Source: Flavobacterium sp. LHD-80
GTDB taxonomy: Bacteria; Bacteroidota; Bacteroidia; Flavobacteriales; Flavobacteriaceae
Length of the DNA stretch: 64,000 bases
Assembly (NCBI RefSeq): GCF_030929605.1
Contig: NZ_JAVFVS010000012.1
Coordinates: 186,001-250,000, forward strand
Direction of reading: 5' to 3'
Shown: piece by piece, positions 18,036 to 27,655 of the stretch
Layout of the letters: each line of letters starts with the position of its first letter
Position numbering within the stretch: position 1 is the first letter of the stretch
Position numbers and translations under genes: made by a program
The notes under the pieces: generated by a model
Seen by the model: only the letters and a program-made list of their open reading frames with translations
What the model was told of the DNA's origin: nothing
Database searches by the model: none

Positions 18036-18905
18036 TCAAGGGACTGCCATTTTCATTTGTTTGTGCAGAATGTGAATTTCTAAATCGGTTTGTGCCCCAC
18101 AATATTCGCCATCGATCTGAAAATTCACAGGATAATCTGTTTTTATAGTCGCTTTATCTGTCGAAATAATCACAACATCATCGGAATCAATCGGCATATT
18201 TCCAGTAATAATTTTTCCAATCAGCAACAAATCAAGACTTTTTAAGATCACCAATTCAAATTTGCCATCGTTCATAGCTCCATTTGGGTTAATCACAACT
18301 CCTGTTCCATATTTCTGTGAATTGGCGATAACAATCATTCGCGCTTCATGTTCAACCGTTTTATTATTAGCCGAAATTGTAGCCATAAATGGTTCTTCAG
18401 ACTCGGTTAAAGTTGTAAAAGCCTGCAATGCATATCCCCAAAAACCGCGAACATCACTCTGCTCGTAGTTTTTTACCAAATTAGCATTTAAGCCCAAATC
18501 GCTCAAATGAATACTTTTTTTGCCGTTGATGCAAATCATATCGATTTCGATATAATGGTTCAAAAAGGCTACTTTTAAATTTTCTTCTATTCCAGCTGGC
18601 AAATTCAAATCGACCGACAAACCGTTTGCCGATCCGGCTGGCAAAATACCAATGATGATATCGTATTCTTCCATGGCTTCGGCTACCATCTTGATGGTTC
18701 CGTCACCGCCGGCAACAATAATTCGCTCCGGAAGAAATTCATTATAAAGTGCCTTGATTTTATTTAAATCGTTTTTCCCTGTGGTTTCAAACACTTCCAG
18801 AGTAATATGATTGACAGTTGCAAATTCCTCCACAATCTCGATTAATTCACTTTTATCAAGGTCGCCAGAAATGGGATTTACAACAAATATGATGTTCTTT
18901 TTCAA
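18036..18905 (-). CDS. Diacylglycerol kinase-like lipid kinase (YegS/DgkB type)
   Basis: 289 residues, the normal length of bacterial soluble lipid kinases. The DAGK catalytic domain shows NPISG near the start, the nucleotide-binding VAGGDGTIKMVAEAM (about residues 62-76) and LPAGSANGLSVDL, then the beta-sandwich domain ending with FQIDGEYCG. These enzymes phosphorylate diacylglycerol or a related lipid with ATP at the inner face of the membrane. The divergent neighbour is a phosphatidate phosphatase-like protein, which would perform the reverse step. Confidence 0.92.
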   Translation of the reverse strand: MKKNIIFVVNPISGDLDKSELIEIVEEFATVNHITLEVFETTGKNDLNKIKALYNEFLPERIIVAGGDGTIKMVAEAMEEYDIIIGILPAGSANGLSVDLNLPAGIEENLKVAFLNHYIEIDMICINGKKSIHLSDLGLNANLVKNYEQSDVRGFWGYALQAFTTLTESEEPFMATISANNKTVEHEARMIVIANSQKYGTGVVINPNGAMNDGKFELVILKSLDLLLIGKIITGNMPIDSDDVVIISTDKATIKTDYPVNFQIDGEYCGAQTDLEIHILHKQMKMAVP

Positions 18906-18966
18906 AATTTTCTCTTTAAAATCAATTAAATTAAGTAATTTACAGTTACATAAATATACGTAATAA

Positions 18967-19926
18967 ATGAAACCAATCTTACAATTATATCGAGGTTATG
19001 CCAACGAAGAAGAATTAATTGTAATGGGACATGTTTTTAAAAGAACGTACGACTATGATTTTCAGAAGAAAAATTTAAAAAATGCAAAATCCATAATTAA
19101 TCAGTTTCGAATAAAAACAATCCAAAATTTTGACGTTTATTTGAAATATGGCAATCAGGAAATTCACACCAAAACATTAGACGACGGTCATTTTAAATTT
19201 TGTATTCCGTTTGAAAAAGATACTCATTTTGGGTGGATGAACTACGAAGTCAGTATTAAGTATAACTCTCAAATTATTACTTCAAAAGGAAGTTTTATAC
19301 ATCCACATACCGGAAAATTAGGCATCATTTCAGATATTGATGATACATTTTTAATCTCCCACACTAATAACATTTTCAGAAAAATATACATTTTGCTTTT
19401 TAAAAATGTAAATGACCGAAAAGTTTTTAAAGATGTTGTAGCACATTATCAAGCGTTGAGTTCGGCTGGAAGAAAAAACAAGGAAGAAGTAAATGCGTTT
19501 TTCTATATTTCGAGCAGTGAATGGAATTTATACCGCTTTATCGTTCAGTTTACCAAAATACATCATTTGCCAAGAGCGGTGATTTTGCTAAAAGATATTA
19601 AAAGAGGCATTACCGATTTTTTCATGAGCGGACGCGGGAATCACAATCACAAATTTGAAAAAATAAAACATGTTTTGGAGTTTTATCCCAACCTGAAATA
19701 TGTTCTTTTAGGAGATGATTCACAGCACGATCCTATTTTATATGAGCAGATCTGCAAAATATTTCCGGTCACCGTAATTGCGGTTTACATTAGACAAACC
19801 GGAAAAACGCAGAAAGAAGAGGTGAAAAAAATCATGAAAAATCTAGAATCCCTTGATGTTGCGGTCTGCTATTTTAAAGAAAGCAGCAAAGCAATTGAGC
19901 ATTCTAAATCTATTGGAATTATTTGA
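18967..19926 (+). CDS. APP1-type phosphatidate phosphatase domain protein
   Basis: 319 residues. The C-terminal two thirds match the App1/DUF2183 catalytic domain, a HAD-like phosphatase: the DxDxT nucleophile loop reads SDIDDTFLISHTN (about residues 124-136), followed by FFYISSSEWNLYRFI, LPRAVILLKDI and the acidic LLGDDSQHDP. The N-terminal part is beta-rich (about 1-115), as in the family. Yeast App1 removes phosphate from phosphatidate; bacterial members are untested for the most part. No signal peptide. It diverges from the lipid kinase with 61 bases between starts, suggesting linked control. Confidence 0.88.
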   Translation: MKPILQLYRGYANEEELIVMGHVFKRTYDYDFQKKNLKNAKSIINQFRIKTIQNFDVYLKYGNQEIHTKTLDDGHFKFCIPFEKDTHFGWMNYEVSIKYNSQIITSKGSFIHPHTGKLGIISDIDDTFLISHTNNIFRKIYILLFKNVNDRKVFKDVVAHYQALSSAGRKNKEEVNAFFYISSSEWNLYRFIVQFTKIHHLPRAVILLKDIKRGITDFFMSGRGNHNHKFEKIKHVLEFYPNLKYVLLGDDSQHDPILYEQICKIFPVTVIAVYIRQTGKTQKEEVKKIMKNLESLDVAVCYFKESSKAIEHSKSIGII

Positions 19927-19964
19927 TTTTGTTTCAGGTTTTAGGTTTTGAACTGAATGGATAT

Positions 19965-20087
19965 TTAACCGCAAAGCGCGCAAAGTTTTTTTAATCTGGT
20001 AAGTTTTATAAAACGCAAAGTTCGCAAAGCTTTGTAAAAAAAAACTTTGCGAACCTTGCGTAATCCTTTGCGTGCTTTGCGGTTAAA
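19965..20087. repeat. Nested palindromic intergenic repeat (AACCGCAAAG type)
   Basis: Outer arms: 19965-19985 begin TTAACCGCAAAGCGC and match 20067-20087 inverted with one mismatch. Inner arms: CGCAAAGTTCGCAAAG (20014-20029) and CTTTGCGAACCTTGCG (20045-20060), also one mismatch. It lies between convergent genes. Confidence 0.88.
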
Positions 20088-20130
20088 CTCTAAGCAAAAT
20101 ATTCAACTCGAAACTTGGAATAAAAAAATC

Positions 20131-22044
20131 TTAAGCATTAAAATTGTCAATCTCTTCCTGAACAATTTCCCAGTCTAATAAAAGCTGTTCCAGATCTTCT
20201 TTCTTTTTGTTGTATGCAGTAAAAAAAGACGCATCTTCGATATGTTTGTCATAATTTGATTCCAACATTTTATCGTCGTGCTGAATGTCTTTTTCTAATT
20301 GTTTGATTTGACTTTCAACTTTGCTTAATCTATTTTGAAGTGCTTTTCCTTTTTTCTGATCTTCGTATGACGTTTTATTACTTTCTTTTGGAGCTGCAGT
20401 TTTAGCAACATCTTTTTTCTCTACTTCACGCATATTTTCAAGATTGCGCTGCTCTAAGAAGAAATTAATGTCTCCAAGATATTCTTTTATTTTTTGATCT
20501 TTGAATTCGTAAACAATATTCGACATTCCCTGAAGAAAATCCCTGTCGTGAGAAACCAATAATAAAGTTCCGCCAAATTTTTGAAGTGCCGCTTTCAAAA
20601 CGTTTTTAGATTTAATATCCAAGTGGTTCGTAGGCTCATCCATCAGCAAAACGTTGATTGGCTGTAATAATAATTTACAAAGCGCCAAACGGTTACGTTC
20701 ACCTCCAGAAAGTACTTTTACTTTTTTCTCAACGTCGTCACCACGGAACAAAAATGAACCCAACATATCGCGAACTTTTGATCGGTTCGTATCTGTTGCT
20801 GCATCTTCCATAGTTTGCAACAAAGTGATTTCTCCATCTAAATATTCGGCTTGATTTTGAGCAAAATATCCTAATTGAACATTGTGTCCTAATTTGATGT
20901 TTCCTTCGTATTCAAACTCATTTACAAGCGCTTTGATAAAAGTAGATTTTCCTTGTCCGTTTTGTCCAACAAAAGCAATTTTACTCCCTCTTTCAACAAG
21001 CAGACTTATATCCTTTAAGATCGTTTTATCTCCGTACGATTTCGTTACATCTTCAGCTTCAATAACTACTTTTCCTGGTTCTTTTGAAACTGGAAATGAA
21101 ATATTCATTACAGAATTGTCGTCTTCATCAACTTCAATTCTTTCAACTTTATCTAATTTTTTAATCAACGATTGCGCCATAGAAGCCTTTGAAGCTTTTG
21201 CACGGAATTTCTCGATTAATTTTTCGGTTTCTTCAATTTTTTTCTGCTGATTCTTTTGCGTCGCTAATTGTTTTTCACGAATTTCATGACGCAATTCTAA
21301 ATACTGAGAATATGGTTTATTGAAATCGTATGCTTTTCCTAAAGAGATTTCGATAGTTCTGTTCGTAACATTGTCCAAAAACATTTTATCGTGCGATACG
21401 ATTACCACAACGCCCGGATAATTGCGAAGGAAATTCTCTAACCAAATGATACTTTCGATATCTAAGTGGTTGGTCGGCTCATCCAGAAGCAATACATCGT
21501 TTGACTGCAATAATAATTTTGCAAGTTCGATACGCATTCTCCATCCGCCCGAAAATGTTTCAGTCTGATTATTGAAAACTTCTCTTTTGAAACCAAGACC
21601 TAAAAGAATTTTCTCTGTATCTCCCACATAATTATAACCTCCAAGAAGATCAAAACGGTGTGTGTAATCAGATAAATCTTCAATGATTTGTCCGTATTCT
21701 TCACTCTCATAATCGGTTCTGGTAACCAATTGATGATTGATTTCTTCTAGTTTCTTCTCTACAACTTTAATTTCAGTAAAAGCTTCATATGCTTCTTCTA
21801 ATACCGTTCTTCCGTGCTCAAAATCAATATCCTGACGTAAAAAGCCCATTTTGATATCTTTTTCTTGAGAAATAACTCCAGAATCTGGTTTAAAATCTCC
21901 TGCAAGCATTTTAAGCATTGTCGATTTACCTGCTCCGTTTTTACCCACAAGACCTACGCGGTCGCCGGCGCCTAAACGAAAAGTAACTTCTTCAAATAAA
22001 TATGTTCCACCAAAAGAAACTGAAAGATTGTGTATATTAAGCAT
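20131..22044 (-). CDS. ABC-F family ATPase (ribosome-associated)
   Basis: 637 residues with two ABC domains in one chain and no membrane segments. Domain 1: Walker A GKNGAGKS, signature FSGGW, Walker B VLLLDEPTNHLD. Domain 2: GQNGQGKS, LSGGERNRLAL, VLLMDEPTNHLD. Between them is the basic helical linker (LATQKNQQKKIEETEKLIEK), and the C-terminus is a coiled coil (from about residue 560) like that of Uup. ABC-F proteins act on the ribosome at the E site or rescue stalled translation; some give antibiotic resistance. The subtype is Uup-like by the C-terminal coiled coil. Monocistronic. Confidence 0.93.
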   Translation of the reverse strand: MLNIHNLSVSFGGTYLFEEVTFRLGAGDRVGLVGKNGAGKSTMLKMLAGDFKPDSGVISQEKDIKMGFLRQDIDFEHGRTVLEEAYEAFTEIKVVEKKLEEINHQLVTRTDYESEEYGQIIEDLSDYTHRFDLLGGYNYVGDTEKILLGLGFKREVFNNQTETFSGGWRMRIELAKLLLQSNDVLLLDEPTNHLDIESIIWLENFLRNYPGVVVIVSHDKMFLDNVTNRTIEISLGKAYDFNKPYSQYLELRHEIREKQLATQKNQQKKIEETEKLIEKFRAKASKASMAQSLIKKLDKVERIEVDEDDNSVMNISFPVSKEPGKVVIEAEDVTKSYGDKTILKDISLLVERGSKIAFVGQNGQGKSTFIKALVNEFEYEGNIKLGHNVQLGYFAQNQAEYLDGEITLLQTMEDAATDTNRSKVRDMLGSFLFRGDDVEKKVKVLSGGERNRLALCKLLLQPINVLLMDEPTNHLDIKSKNVLKAALQKFGGTLLLVSHDRDFLQGMSNIVYEFKDQKIKEYLGDINFFLEQRNLENMREVEKKDVAKTAAPKESNKTSYEDQKKGKALQNRLSKVESQIKQLEKDIQHDDKMLESNYDKHIEDASFFTAYNKKKEDLEQLLLDWEIVQEEIDNFNA

Positions 22045-22359
22045 AATGTATTGCTGAAAAATCTAGAATTAAAAACACTGCAAACGGCGCATTGCCACCT
22101 ACAATTTTGAAAGTGCAAAAGTATAACTTTTAATTGAAAGTTTTGGAGCTGAAAAGGATTGCTTAACCAATATTTCTGAATTTCAGTTATTTTGGTCCCT
22201 GTCATCGAAAATCGGCTTAAAAAAACAGAATATATAAACTTCTAATTCAAGTCTTTTTCAACAGTAAAATCTTATATTTGCAGTAGAACTTCTTCAAGAA
22301 AGACAGTTCTAATAGCAATCAATTTCTTTGATTACAGAATTAAAAAACTACGCAAAAAA

Positions 22360-22743
22360 ATGTTTAAAAGAGGTTCTAAAATAAACAGTATTTTTACCGG
22401 AAGCTGTCCAAGATGTCAAAAAGAAAGCATGTATGAAGACAAGAATCCGCTTCATTTGACTAAAGTTCTAAAAATGAATGAAAATTGCAGTCACTGCGGT
22501 TTAAAATATCAAATCGAACCTTCTTTTTTTTATGGTGCAATGTATGTGAGCTACGGACTGAATGTAGCTGTTGGAATTGCTGCGTTTATTGTTTCGTTCG
22601 TCTTTTTTGAAACTACAATCGAACAATCGTTCATTGCAATTGTAATTACATTGATCCTTTTATTTCCTTTTGTTTTAAGACTTTCTAGAAATTTATATAT
22701 CAATATGTTTATTTCTTACGACCCGAAGGCTGGTCAGAAATAA
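22360..22743 (+). CDS. DUF983 family zinc-ribbon membrane protein
   Basis: 127 residues. The N-terminus carries two Cys pairs, CPRC (residues about 16-19) and CSHC (about 43-46), forming a predicted zinc ribbon, followed by two membrane helices (about 60-85 and 92-112). This is the layout of DUF983, found near cytochrome oxidase genes in other phyla but isolated here. TATATTTG at 22273-22280 may be the -7 box. The 3' end overlaps that of the convergent oxidoreductase gene by 35 bases. Confidence 0.88.
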   Translation: MFKRGSKINSIFTGSCPRCQKESMYEDKNPLHLTKVLKMNENCSHCGLKYQIEPSFFYGAMYVSYGLNVAVGIAAFIVSFVFFETTIEQSFIAIVITLILLFPFVLRLSRNLYINMFISYDPKAGQK

Positions 22744-23797
22744 GACTTTTCAAATATCTTTTATGGAATCGCTTAATATCGGCTTCTTGCGGTATCGGAA
22801 TTTGATTTTCGATATGATCGTATAAAGCTTGCGCCAAAGCTGGCCCCAACATAACACCGCGTGTTCCTAGTCCGTTTAGAATATGCAGTGATTTATAAAC
22901 TTCATGAGTTCCCAACAAAGGTCTTCGGTCTGCCACCGTAGGACGAACACCGCCAAAGTGTTTTACAATCTCGAAATCGCAGGTAATAATTTCTTTTATT
23001 CGGTCTAAAAGTTCTTGTTTACCTTCTTCTGTAGGTGCGTCTGTTTTGTCGTGCCAATTATAGGTTGCTCCCACTTTGAATAGACTATCTCCCATTGGCA
23101 AAATAAAGACGCTGGTATTAACAATCAAATCCAGATTCAAATCGGGTGCTTTTATAATAAACAATTCGCCCTTTGTTCCATCTAAAGGTAAATAATTAAA
23201 AAACGGATTTTTATGCATCCCGAAGCCTTCGGCAAAAATAATATGACGAGCTTGAATGTTCTTATATTGAATTCCAGAATCTAAAAACTCAATATCTTTA
23301 CTATCAAAAGCTTCTTCAAGAAGCAAATTGTTCTCAAGTAAATACTGCTCATATTTCTCTAACAATAATGCAGTATTGACATATCCTGTATGAAGTACTT
23401 CTCCATAATCATACGGAGAATCAATACTTGTATATTTCTTCGTAATTAATTTAGTAGATAAAAATGGCTCTAAATTTATTTTATCCGAAGCCGCAAACCA
23501 ATTATTTTGTTCTTCGATTGAGAAAAACTTTCGCAAGATTGGCATTTTAAAGTTGAATTTCACTTGTAATTTATCTTCAACACGATCATAAAAATCATTC
23601 ATTAAAACCAATTGCTCTTTCGCATTCCACACTTCACTGAAACGTTTCAAAATTACCGGATTATACAAACCTCCAGCTACTCTAGAAGAATGCTGTGATT
23701 TATTATCGATTAACAAAATAGATTTATTGTTCTTAATGGCCACTTCGGCGAAAGAGATTCCGGCCAATCCAGATCCGACAATTAAATAGTCAAGCAT
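22709..23797 (-). CDS. FAD-dependent oxidoreductase, DAO family
   Basis: 362 residues. The N-terminus carries the FAD-binding loop VGSGLAGIS (residues 7-15) with the acidic end of strand two (LLIDN), and the C-terminal FAD segment GVRPTVADRRPLLG and LNGLGTRGVMLGPALA is that of D-amino-acid oxidase-like enzymes (glycine oxidase, the MnmC oxidase domain). It probably oxidises an amine or amino acid. It follows gldO after a terminator hairpin (23823-23849), so it has its own transcript or depends on read-through. Its last codons overlap the DUF983 gene. Confidence 0.88.
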   Translation of the reverse strand: MLDYLIVGSGLAGISFAEVAIKNNKSILLIDNKSQHSSRVAGGLYNPVILKRFSEVWNAKEQLVLMNDFYDRVEDKLQVKFNFKMPILRKFFSIEEQNNWFAASDKINLEPFLSTKLITKKYTSIDSPYDYGEVLHTGYVNTALLLEKYEQYLLENNLLLEEAFDSKDIEFLDSGIQYKNIQARHIIFAEGFGMHKNPFFNYLPLDGTKGELFIIKAPDLNLDLIVNTSVFILPMGDSLFKVGATYNWHDKTDAPTEEGKQELLDRIKEIITCDFEIVKHFGGVRPTVADRRPLLGTHEVYKSLHILNGLGTRGVMLGPALAQALYDHIENQIPIPQEADIKRFHKRYLKSLISDQPSGRKK

Positions 23798-23822
23798 TTT
23801 TGCAGTGTATAGGTAAAATAAA

Positions 23823-23849
23823 AAACTCTTACAAAGATAGTAAGAGTTT
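23823..23849 (-). terminator. Terminator after gldO
   Basis: Stem AAACTCTTAC/GTAAGAGTTT with a T run on the minus strand. Its stem sequence repeats the terminator after gldN at 24977-25006. Confidence 0.85.
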
Positions 23850-23872
23850 ATCTCATAACTTTATTTGTGAAC

Positions 23873-24865
23873 TTAGTAATTCCACATATTCTCTTCAAAA
23901 TTGCGAATCTTCTCTTTTACCCTTTCTGATTCCAGCAATTGGCTCTGCGCATCATCTTTAATATAGTCTTTAATTTCACGATCACCGTACACATTTTCTT
24001 CTTTGTAAATTATTGCATTAAACCGTCGCGAATTCAATATCTGATCAAATGAAATTGAAGCTGCAGAATTCACATCGTTAAACGCTTTTGCTTCGTGAAG
24101 TACAGTCCGCGCATTGGGGAAGAAAACCCAAAACAATTCGATATAATCTTTTTCATCACTATTCATTGTATAAACATCAGGAGTGACAGGACAAATACCA
24201 ATTAAACGATACTTTAATTCACTTTGTCGCTTGTCAAAATACCAATATCCTTTTATTTTGTATTGCGAAACATCCTGAGCGGTCAAATCTTGCTTCAAGA
24301 TATATTCTGCGGGAACAGTTCTTGTTGGGCCAACTGTCTGGTCAACATAACTCACAGATTTCTTTTTGCCAGTACCAGTCACAACCTTTTTCTTAACCAC
24401 ACGCTCCCTATAGTCATCAGGATTCTGATTAATAAGCTCTCGTCCAGCATCGGTAGTATCAACACGAGACAAAGAAGCTTCAATGTCCTTCATAGTTTTC
24501 TTGGTATTGAAATAACTGTCTGTATATACTTCAGTTATTCTACCGCTTCTTATTGCCTTTGTCAGAACATCATAGAGAGAACGTCTGTCAGAACCAATAT
24601 TCGCAGTATCAACTGGATAATAAAGTGGAAAATTGATTTTTTCATTCAAATCAATAATTTCCCAAGTAGTTTTTCCCATTAAAATATCTCGATCTTCAAC
24701 ATAACCATATTCTAATGGTTTATCATTGTCTGAGATAAGCTGCGCAGGTGTTTTAACACCAATCTGATCAACAGTTTTAGCGTTAAGTAAATTAGACTGC
24801 GCATTAGAACTAAAAGTCCAAGCAACAGAAAACAGAACGATTAAAAAATTTCTTACTTTACTCAT
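23873..24865 (-). CDS. gldO: GldO, paralogue of the gliding/T9SS protein GldN
   Basis: 330 residues from ATG 24865 (MSKVRNFLIV) with a signal peptide ending NAQ. It aligns with the neighbouring GldN over its full length without gaps; differences are scattered substitutions (for example VDQIGVKTPAQ against PAQIGLKTPAQ). GldN and GldK form the periplasmic ring of the type IX secretion system; in F. johnsoniae GldO is a partly redundant copy of GldN. Its position right after gldN and the repeated terminator show a local tandem duplication. A 4-codon upstream start is also open. Confidence 0.92.
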   Translation of the reverse strand: MSKVRNFLIVLFSVAWTFSSNAQSNLLNAKTVDQIGVKTPAQLISDNDKPLEYGYVEDRDILMGKTTWEIIDLNEKINFPLYYPVDTANIGSDRRSLYDVLTKAIRSGRITEVYTDSYFNTKKTMKDIEASLSRVDTTDAGRELINQNPDDYRERVVKKKVVTGTGKKKSVSYVDQTVGPTRTVPAEYILKQDLTAQDVSQYKIKGYWYFDKRQSELKYRLIGICPVTPDVYTMNSDEKDYIELFWVFFPNARTVLHEAKAFNDVNSAASISFDQILNSRRFNAIIYKEENVYGDREIKDYIKDDAQSQLLESERVKEKIRNFEENMWNY

Positions 24866-24976
24866 AATTAATAGCAATAAGAAATTAAACGAAATATAAT
24901 TCTAAATATTGTATTTTTCCTACAAAATAAAATCGTGAGATTTATTTATCCGTCATAAAAAGTCCTTTTCAAAAAA

Positions 24977-25006
24977 AAACTCTTACTACAAAGGTAGTAA
25001 GAGTTT
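24977..25006 (-). terminator. Terminator between gldN and gldO
   Basis: Perfect 13-bp stem AAACTCTTACTAC/GTAGTAAGAGTTT with 4-nt loop, T run on the minus strand. It closes the gldKLMN unit and shares its stem with the gldO terminator. Confidence 0.9.
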
Positions 25007-25029
25007 TTATTATAATGTTACATAGCTAC

Positions 25030-26022
25030 TTAGTAGTTCCACATATCTTGTTCAAAGTTACGAATCTTCTCTTTTACTCTTTCAGATTCTAACAATTGAT
25101 TTTGAGCATTATCTTTCATATAGTCGCTGATTGCTCTGTCTCCATAAAGGTTTTCCTCTTTGTAAACAACCGCATTAAAACGTCTAGAGTTTAAGATCTG
25201 ATCAAATGAAATTGGCAATGCTGAGTTGTTATCGTTGAACGCTTTTGCTTCATGCAAAGCTTCTCTTGAATTTGGGAAAAATACCCAAAATAACTCAATA
25301 TAATCCTTTTCATCACTGTTCATTGTATAAACGTCTGGAGTTACAGGACAAATTCCAAGTAAACGATATTTCAATTCACTTTGACGTTTGTCAAAATACC
25401 AGTATCCTTTGATTTTGTATTGTGTAACATCCTGAGCAGTCAAATCTTGCTTTAAGATATACTCTGCAGGTACAGATCTTGAAGGAGGTACCGTTTCATC
25501 AACATAACTAACTGATTTCTTTTTACCAGTTCCAGTAACCACTTTTTTCTTCACAACACGTGTTTTATAGTCGTCTGGGTTTTGGTTGATAAGCTCTCTA
25601 CCAGCATCAGTTGTATCAATACGAGATAATGATCCTTCGATGTCTTTCATAGATTTTTTAGTATTAAAATAACTATCTGTGTAAACTTCAGTTATCTTAC
25701 CTTTTTTGATAGCTTTGGTCAAAACGTCGTAAAGAGAACGTCTATCAGCACCAATGTTAGCTGTATCTACAGGAAAATATAATGGAAAATTGATTTTTTC
25801 ATTCAAATCAATAATTTCCCAAGTTGTTTTTCCCATCAAAATATCTCTATCATCAACATAACCGTAAGCTAAAGGCTTATCATTATCTGAGATAAGTTGC
25901 GCAGGAGTTTTAAGTCCTATTTGAGCAGGTGTTTTCGCATTAAGCAAATTAGATTGCGCGTGTGAAGCGAAACCTCCAGCGATAGAAACAATAGCTATTA
26001 AAAAATTTCTTACTTTCATCAT
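25030..26022 (-). CDS. gldN: GldN, periplasmic ring protein of the type IX secretion system
   Basis: 330 residues with a signal peptide ending ASHAQ. Family hallmarks: LMGKTTWEIIDLNEKINFP near residue 65, the basic loop VVKKKVVTGTGKKKS, and IKGYWYFDKRQSELKYRL. GldN joins GldK in a ring attached to the outer membrane and is needed for gliding and for secretion of CTD-bearing proteins. It is the last gene of the gldK-L-M-N series, 42 bases after gldM, and precedes a terminator and the paralogue gldO. An ATG one codon later (26019) is an equal alternative. Confidence 0.95.
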   Translation of the reverse strand: MMKVRNFLIAIVSIAGGFASHAQSNLLNAKTPAQIGLKTPAQLISDNDKPLAYGYVDDRDILMGKTTWEIIDLNEKINFPLYFPVDTANIGADRRSLYDVLTKAIKKGKITEVYTDSYFNTKKSMKDIEGSLSRIDTTDAGRELINQNPDDYKTRVVKKKVVTGTGKKKSVSYVDETVPPSRSVPAEYILKQDLTAQDVTQYKIKGYWYFDKRQSELKYRLLGICPVTPDVYTMNSDEKDYIELFWVFFPNSREALHEAKAFNDNNSALPISFDQILNSRRFNAVVYKEENLYGDRAISDYMKDNAQNQLLESERVKEKIRNFEQDMWNY

Positions 26023-26064
26023 GATATCATTATAAGATATTGAACGTAGTTTTATCTACATTTA

Positions 26065-27603
26065 TTATTGTATTTCGAAAATTACTGGAGCAGTTCTTGG
26101 CAATAAATAGCTTCCAGCTCCAACAAGTTTAGTTTTAATTTCAGAAATAGTAACTTGATCTCCTCTACCAGCTCTTGCAAGTACTTGTTTACATTGTGCA
26201 TTTAATTTATTACCAGTAACAACAACAGTAGGCTGTCCAGCAATTTTTAAGTTAAATCCAACAACATCTAAACCAACTTCGAAATCAAAATCCATTAATT
26301 TCGCGCCAATTGTCGCAACTTCTAAATTAGATTTTGGCCCTTTAACAACACCATAATCACCTCTAATTGTACCAGTTGGACCAGGAATACCTTTAATTCT
26401 GAATGTTTTCTTATCTGAAACTTTGTCTCCATTTGGTAATGTACCAGTAACTGAAATTGTAGTCTCAGTTCCTGCACCTGGGCTCATGTTGTATTTACCT
26501 GCCTTACCAGCTGAACTTAATCCAGGAGCACTAGCAACTACTTTATTGTCAGCAACACCAGCGAATGATACAGAGATTGGGTTAACAACACCTCTATAAA
26601 CTACATTCATTTTGTCTGCAGAAATTGTAGCAGAGTTTGGTCTTGGAACTACAACATACTTTCCAGCGAATTTAAGTGGAATGTTTTTTCCATCTTCTAA
26701 GAAAGTAAATTGTCCATTAATATTTTGTTCTCCAACACCACCAGCAGTTAATGAGATAACAGCTTGTCCGTTTACGATTTGTCCAGGACCTTGGAATGAA
26801 GTTGGTTTAGTGTTTTCGTCATAACGACCTAAAACTACTTTACCAGTAACTTTTTCACCTTGGAAGTAAGCATTTTTGTCTAAAACAACAATTGCTTGAT
26901 AATTGCTGTAAGATGCAGCAGCAACTGCAGCTTTACCTAAAGCACTATTGTAAACATCAGTTTCTGCTTTTTGAACGTCATTTTGCCAAGCTGAAAGTTT
27001 AGCTAATGAAGCAACCGCTGGGAAACCTTTAAAATGGTAAGCTAAATATTTATCTTTTAAACCTTCTTTATTAGCTACATCAGAAATATCAAATTTCTTT
27101 TCAACCTCAGCTAAAATTGTAGCGTATTTTTTATCTGATAATGCAGATTTCATAGCTGCTTTATATTTTTCAATATTAGCTATAATCTCATTTCCTTTAG
27201 CAGTATACCCTTCTCCTGTAAACCAGTTGTCAATATTATCACCTTTGTCCATAGACTCGTAAGGCAATTTTCCTGTTTCTTTATCTGTTTCAAATCCGTG
27301 CAAAACATCACCTTTCAAAGAACCGATATATGCGTAGAATTCTTTTGAAGCTGATTCAACTTTATGAGCTGTAACTGCTGCAGTTGCGAATTCTCCTTTT
27401 GCCTCAGAAGCTTTTTGATCTAAAGACATCAATAATCCTGCATTCGATGTTTCTGAAGACGTATTAGCGCTTTCAAATTTTTCATTCATTAATCCAAAAG
27501 CAGATAAAACTTCTTTGGACATGTTCATTGCTAACATTGCGATGAAAACCAGATACATCAGGTTAATCATCTTCTGTCTAGGGGTTAATTTTCCTCCTGC
27601 CAT
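26065..27603 (-). CDS. gldM: GldM, type IX secretion motor subunit
   Basis: 512 residues, the family length. One membrane helix near the N-terminus (about residues 14-36, INLMYLVFIAMLAMNMSKEV), then a long periplasmic region of four beta-rich domains ending VPRTAP-like strands. GldM forms a dimer that spans the periplasm; together with GldL it converts proton flow into rotation that drives secretion and gliding, and its tip contacts the GldK/GldN ring. It is co-transcribed with gldL (52-base gap) and gldN. Confidence 0.96.
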   Translation of the reverse strand: MAGGKLTPRQKMINLMYLVFIAMLAMNMSKEVLSAFGLMNEKFESANTSSETSNAGLLMSLDQKASEAKGEFATAAVTAHKVESASKEFYAYIGSLKGDVLHGFETDKETGKLPYESMDKGDNIDNWFTGEGYTAKGNEIIANIEKYKAAMKSALSDKKYATILAEVEKKFDISDVANKEGLKDKYLAYHFKGFPAVASLAKLSAWQNDVQKAETDVYNSALGKAAVAAASYSNYQAIVVLDKNAYFQGEKVTGKVVLGRYDENTKPTSFQGPGQIVNGQAVISLTAGGVGEQNINGQFTFLEDGKNIPLKFAGKYVVVPRPNSATISADKMNVVYRGVVNPISVSFAGVADNKVVASAPGLSSAGKAGKYNMSPGAGTETTISVTGTLPNGDKVSDKKTFRIKGIPGPTGTIRGDYGVVKGPKSNLEVATIGAKLMDFDFEVGLDVVGFNLKIAGQPTVVVTGNKLNAQCKQVLARAGRGDQVTISEIKTKLVGAGSYLLPRTAPVIFEIQ

Positions 27604-27655
27604 TTTTTTCTAATTAGTTCTTATTAATAAATTTAATATAATAGTTAAAAACTAA

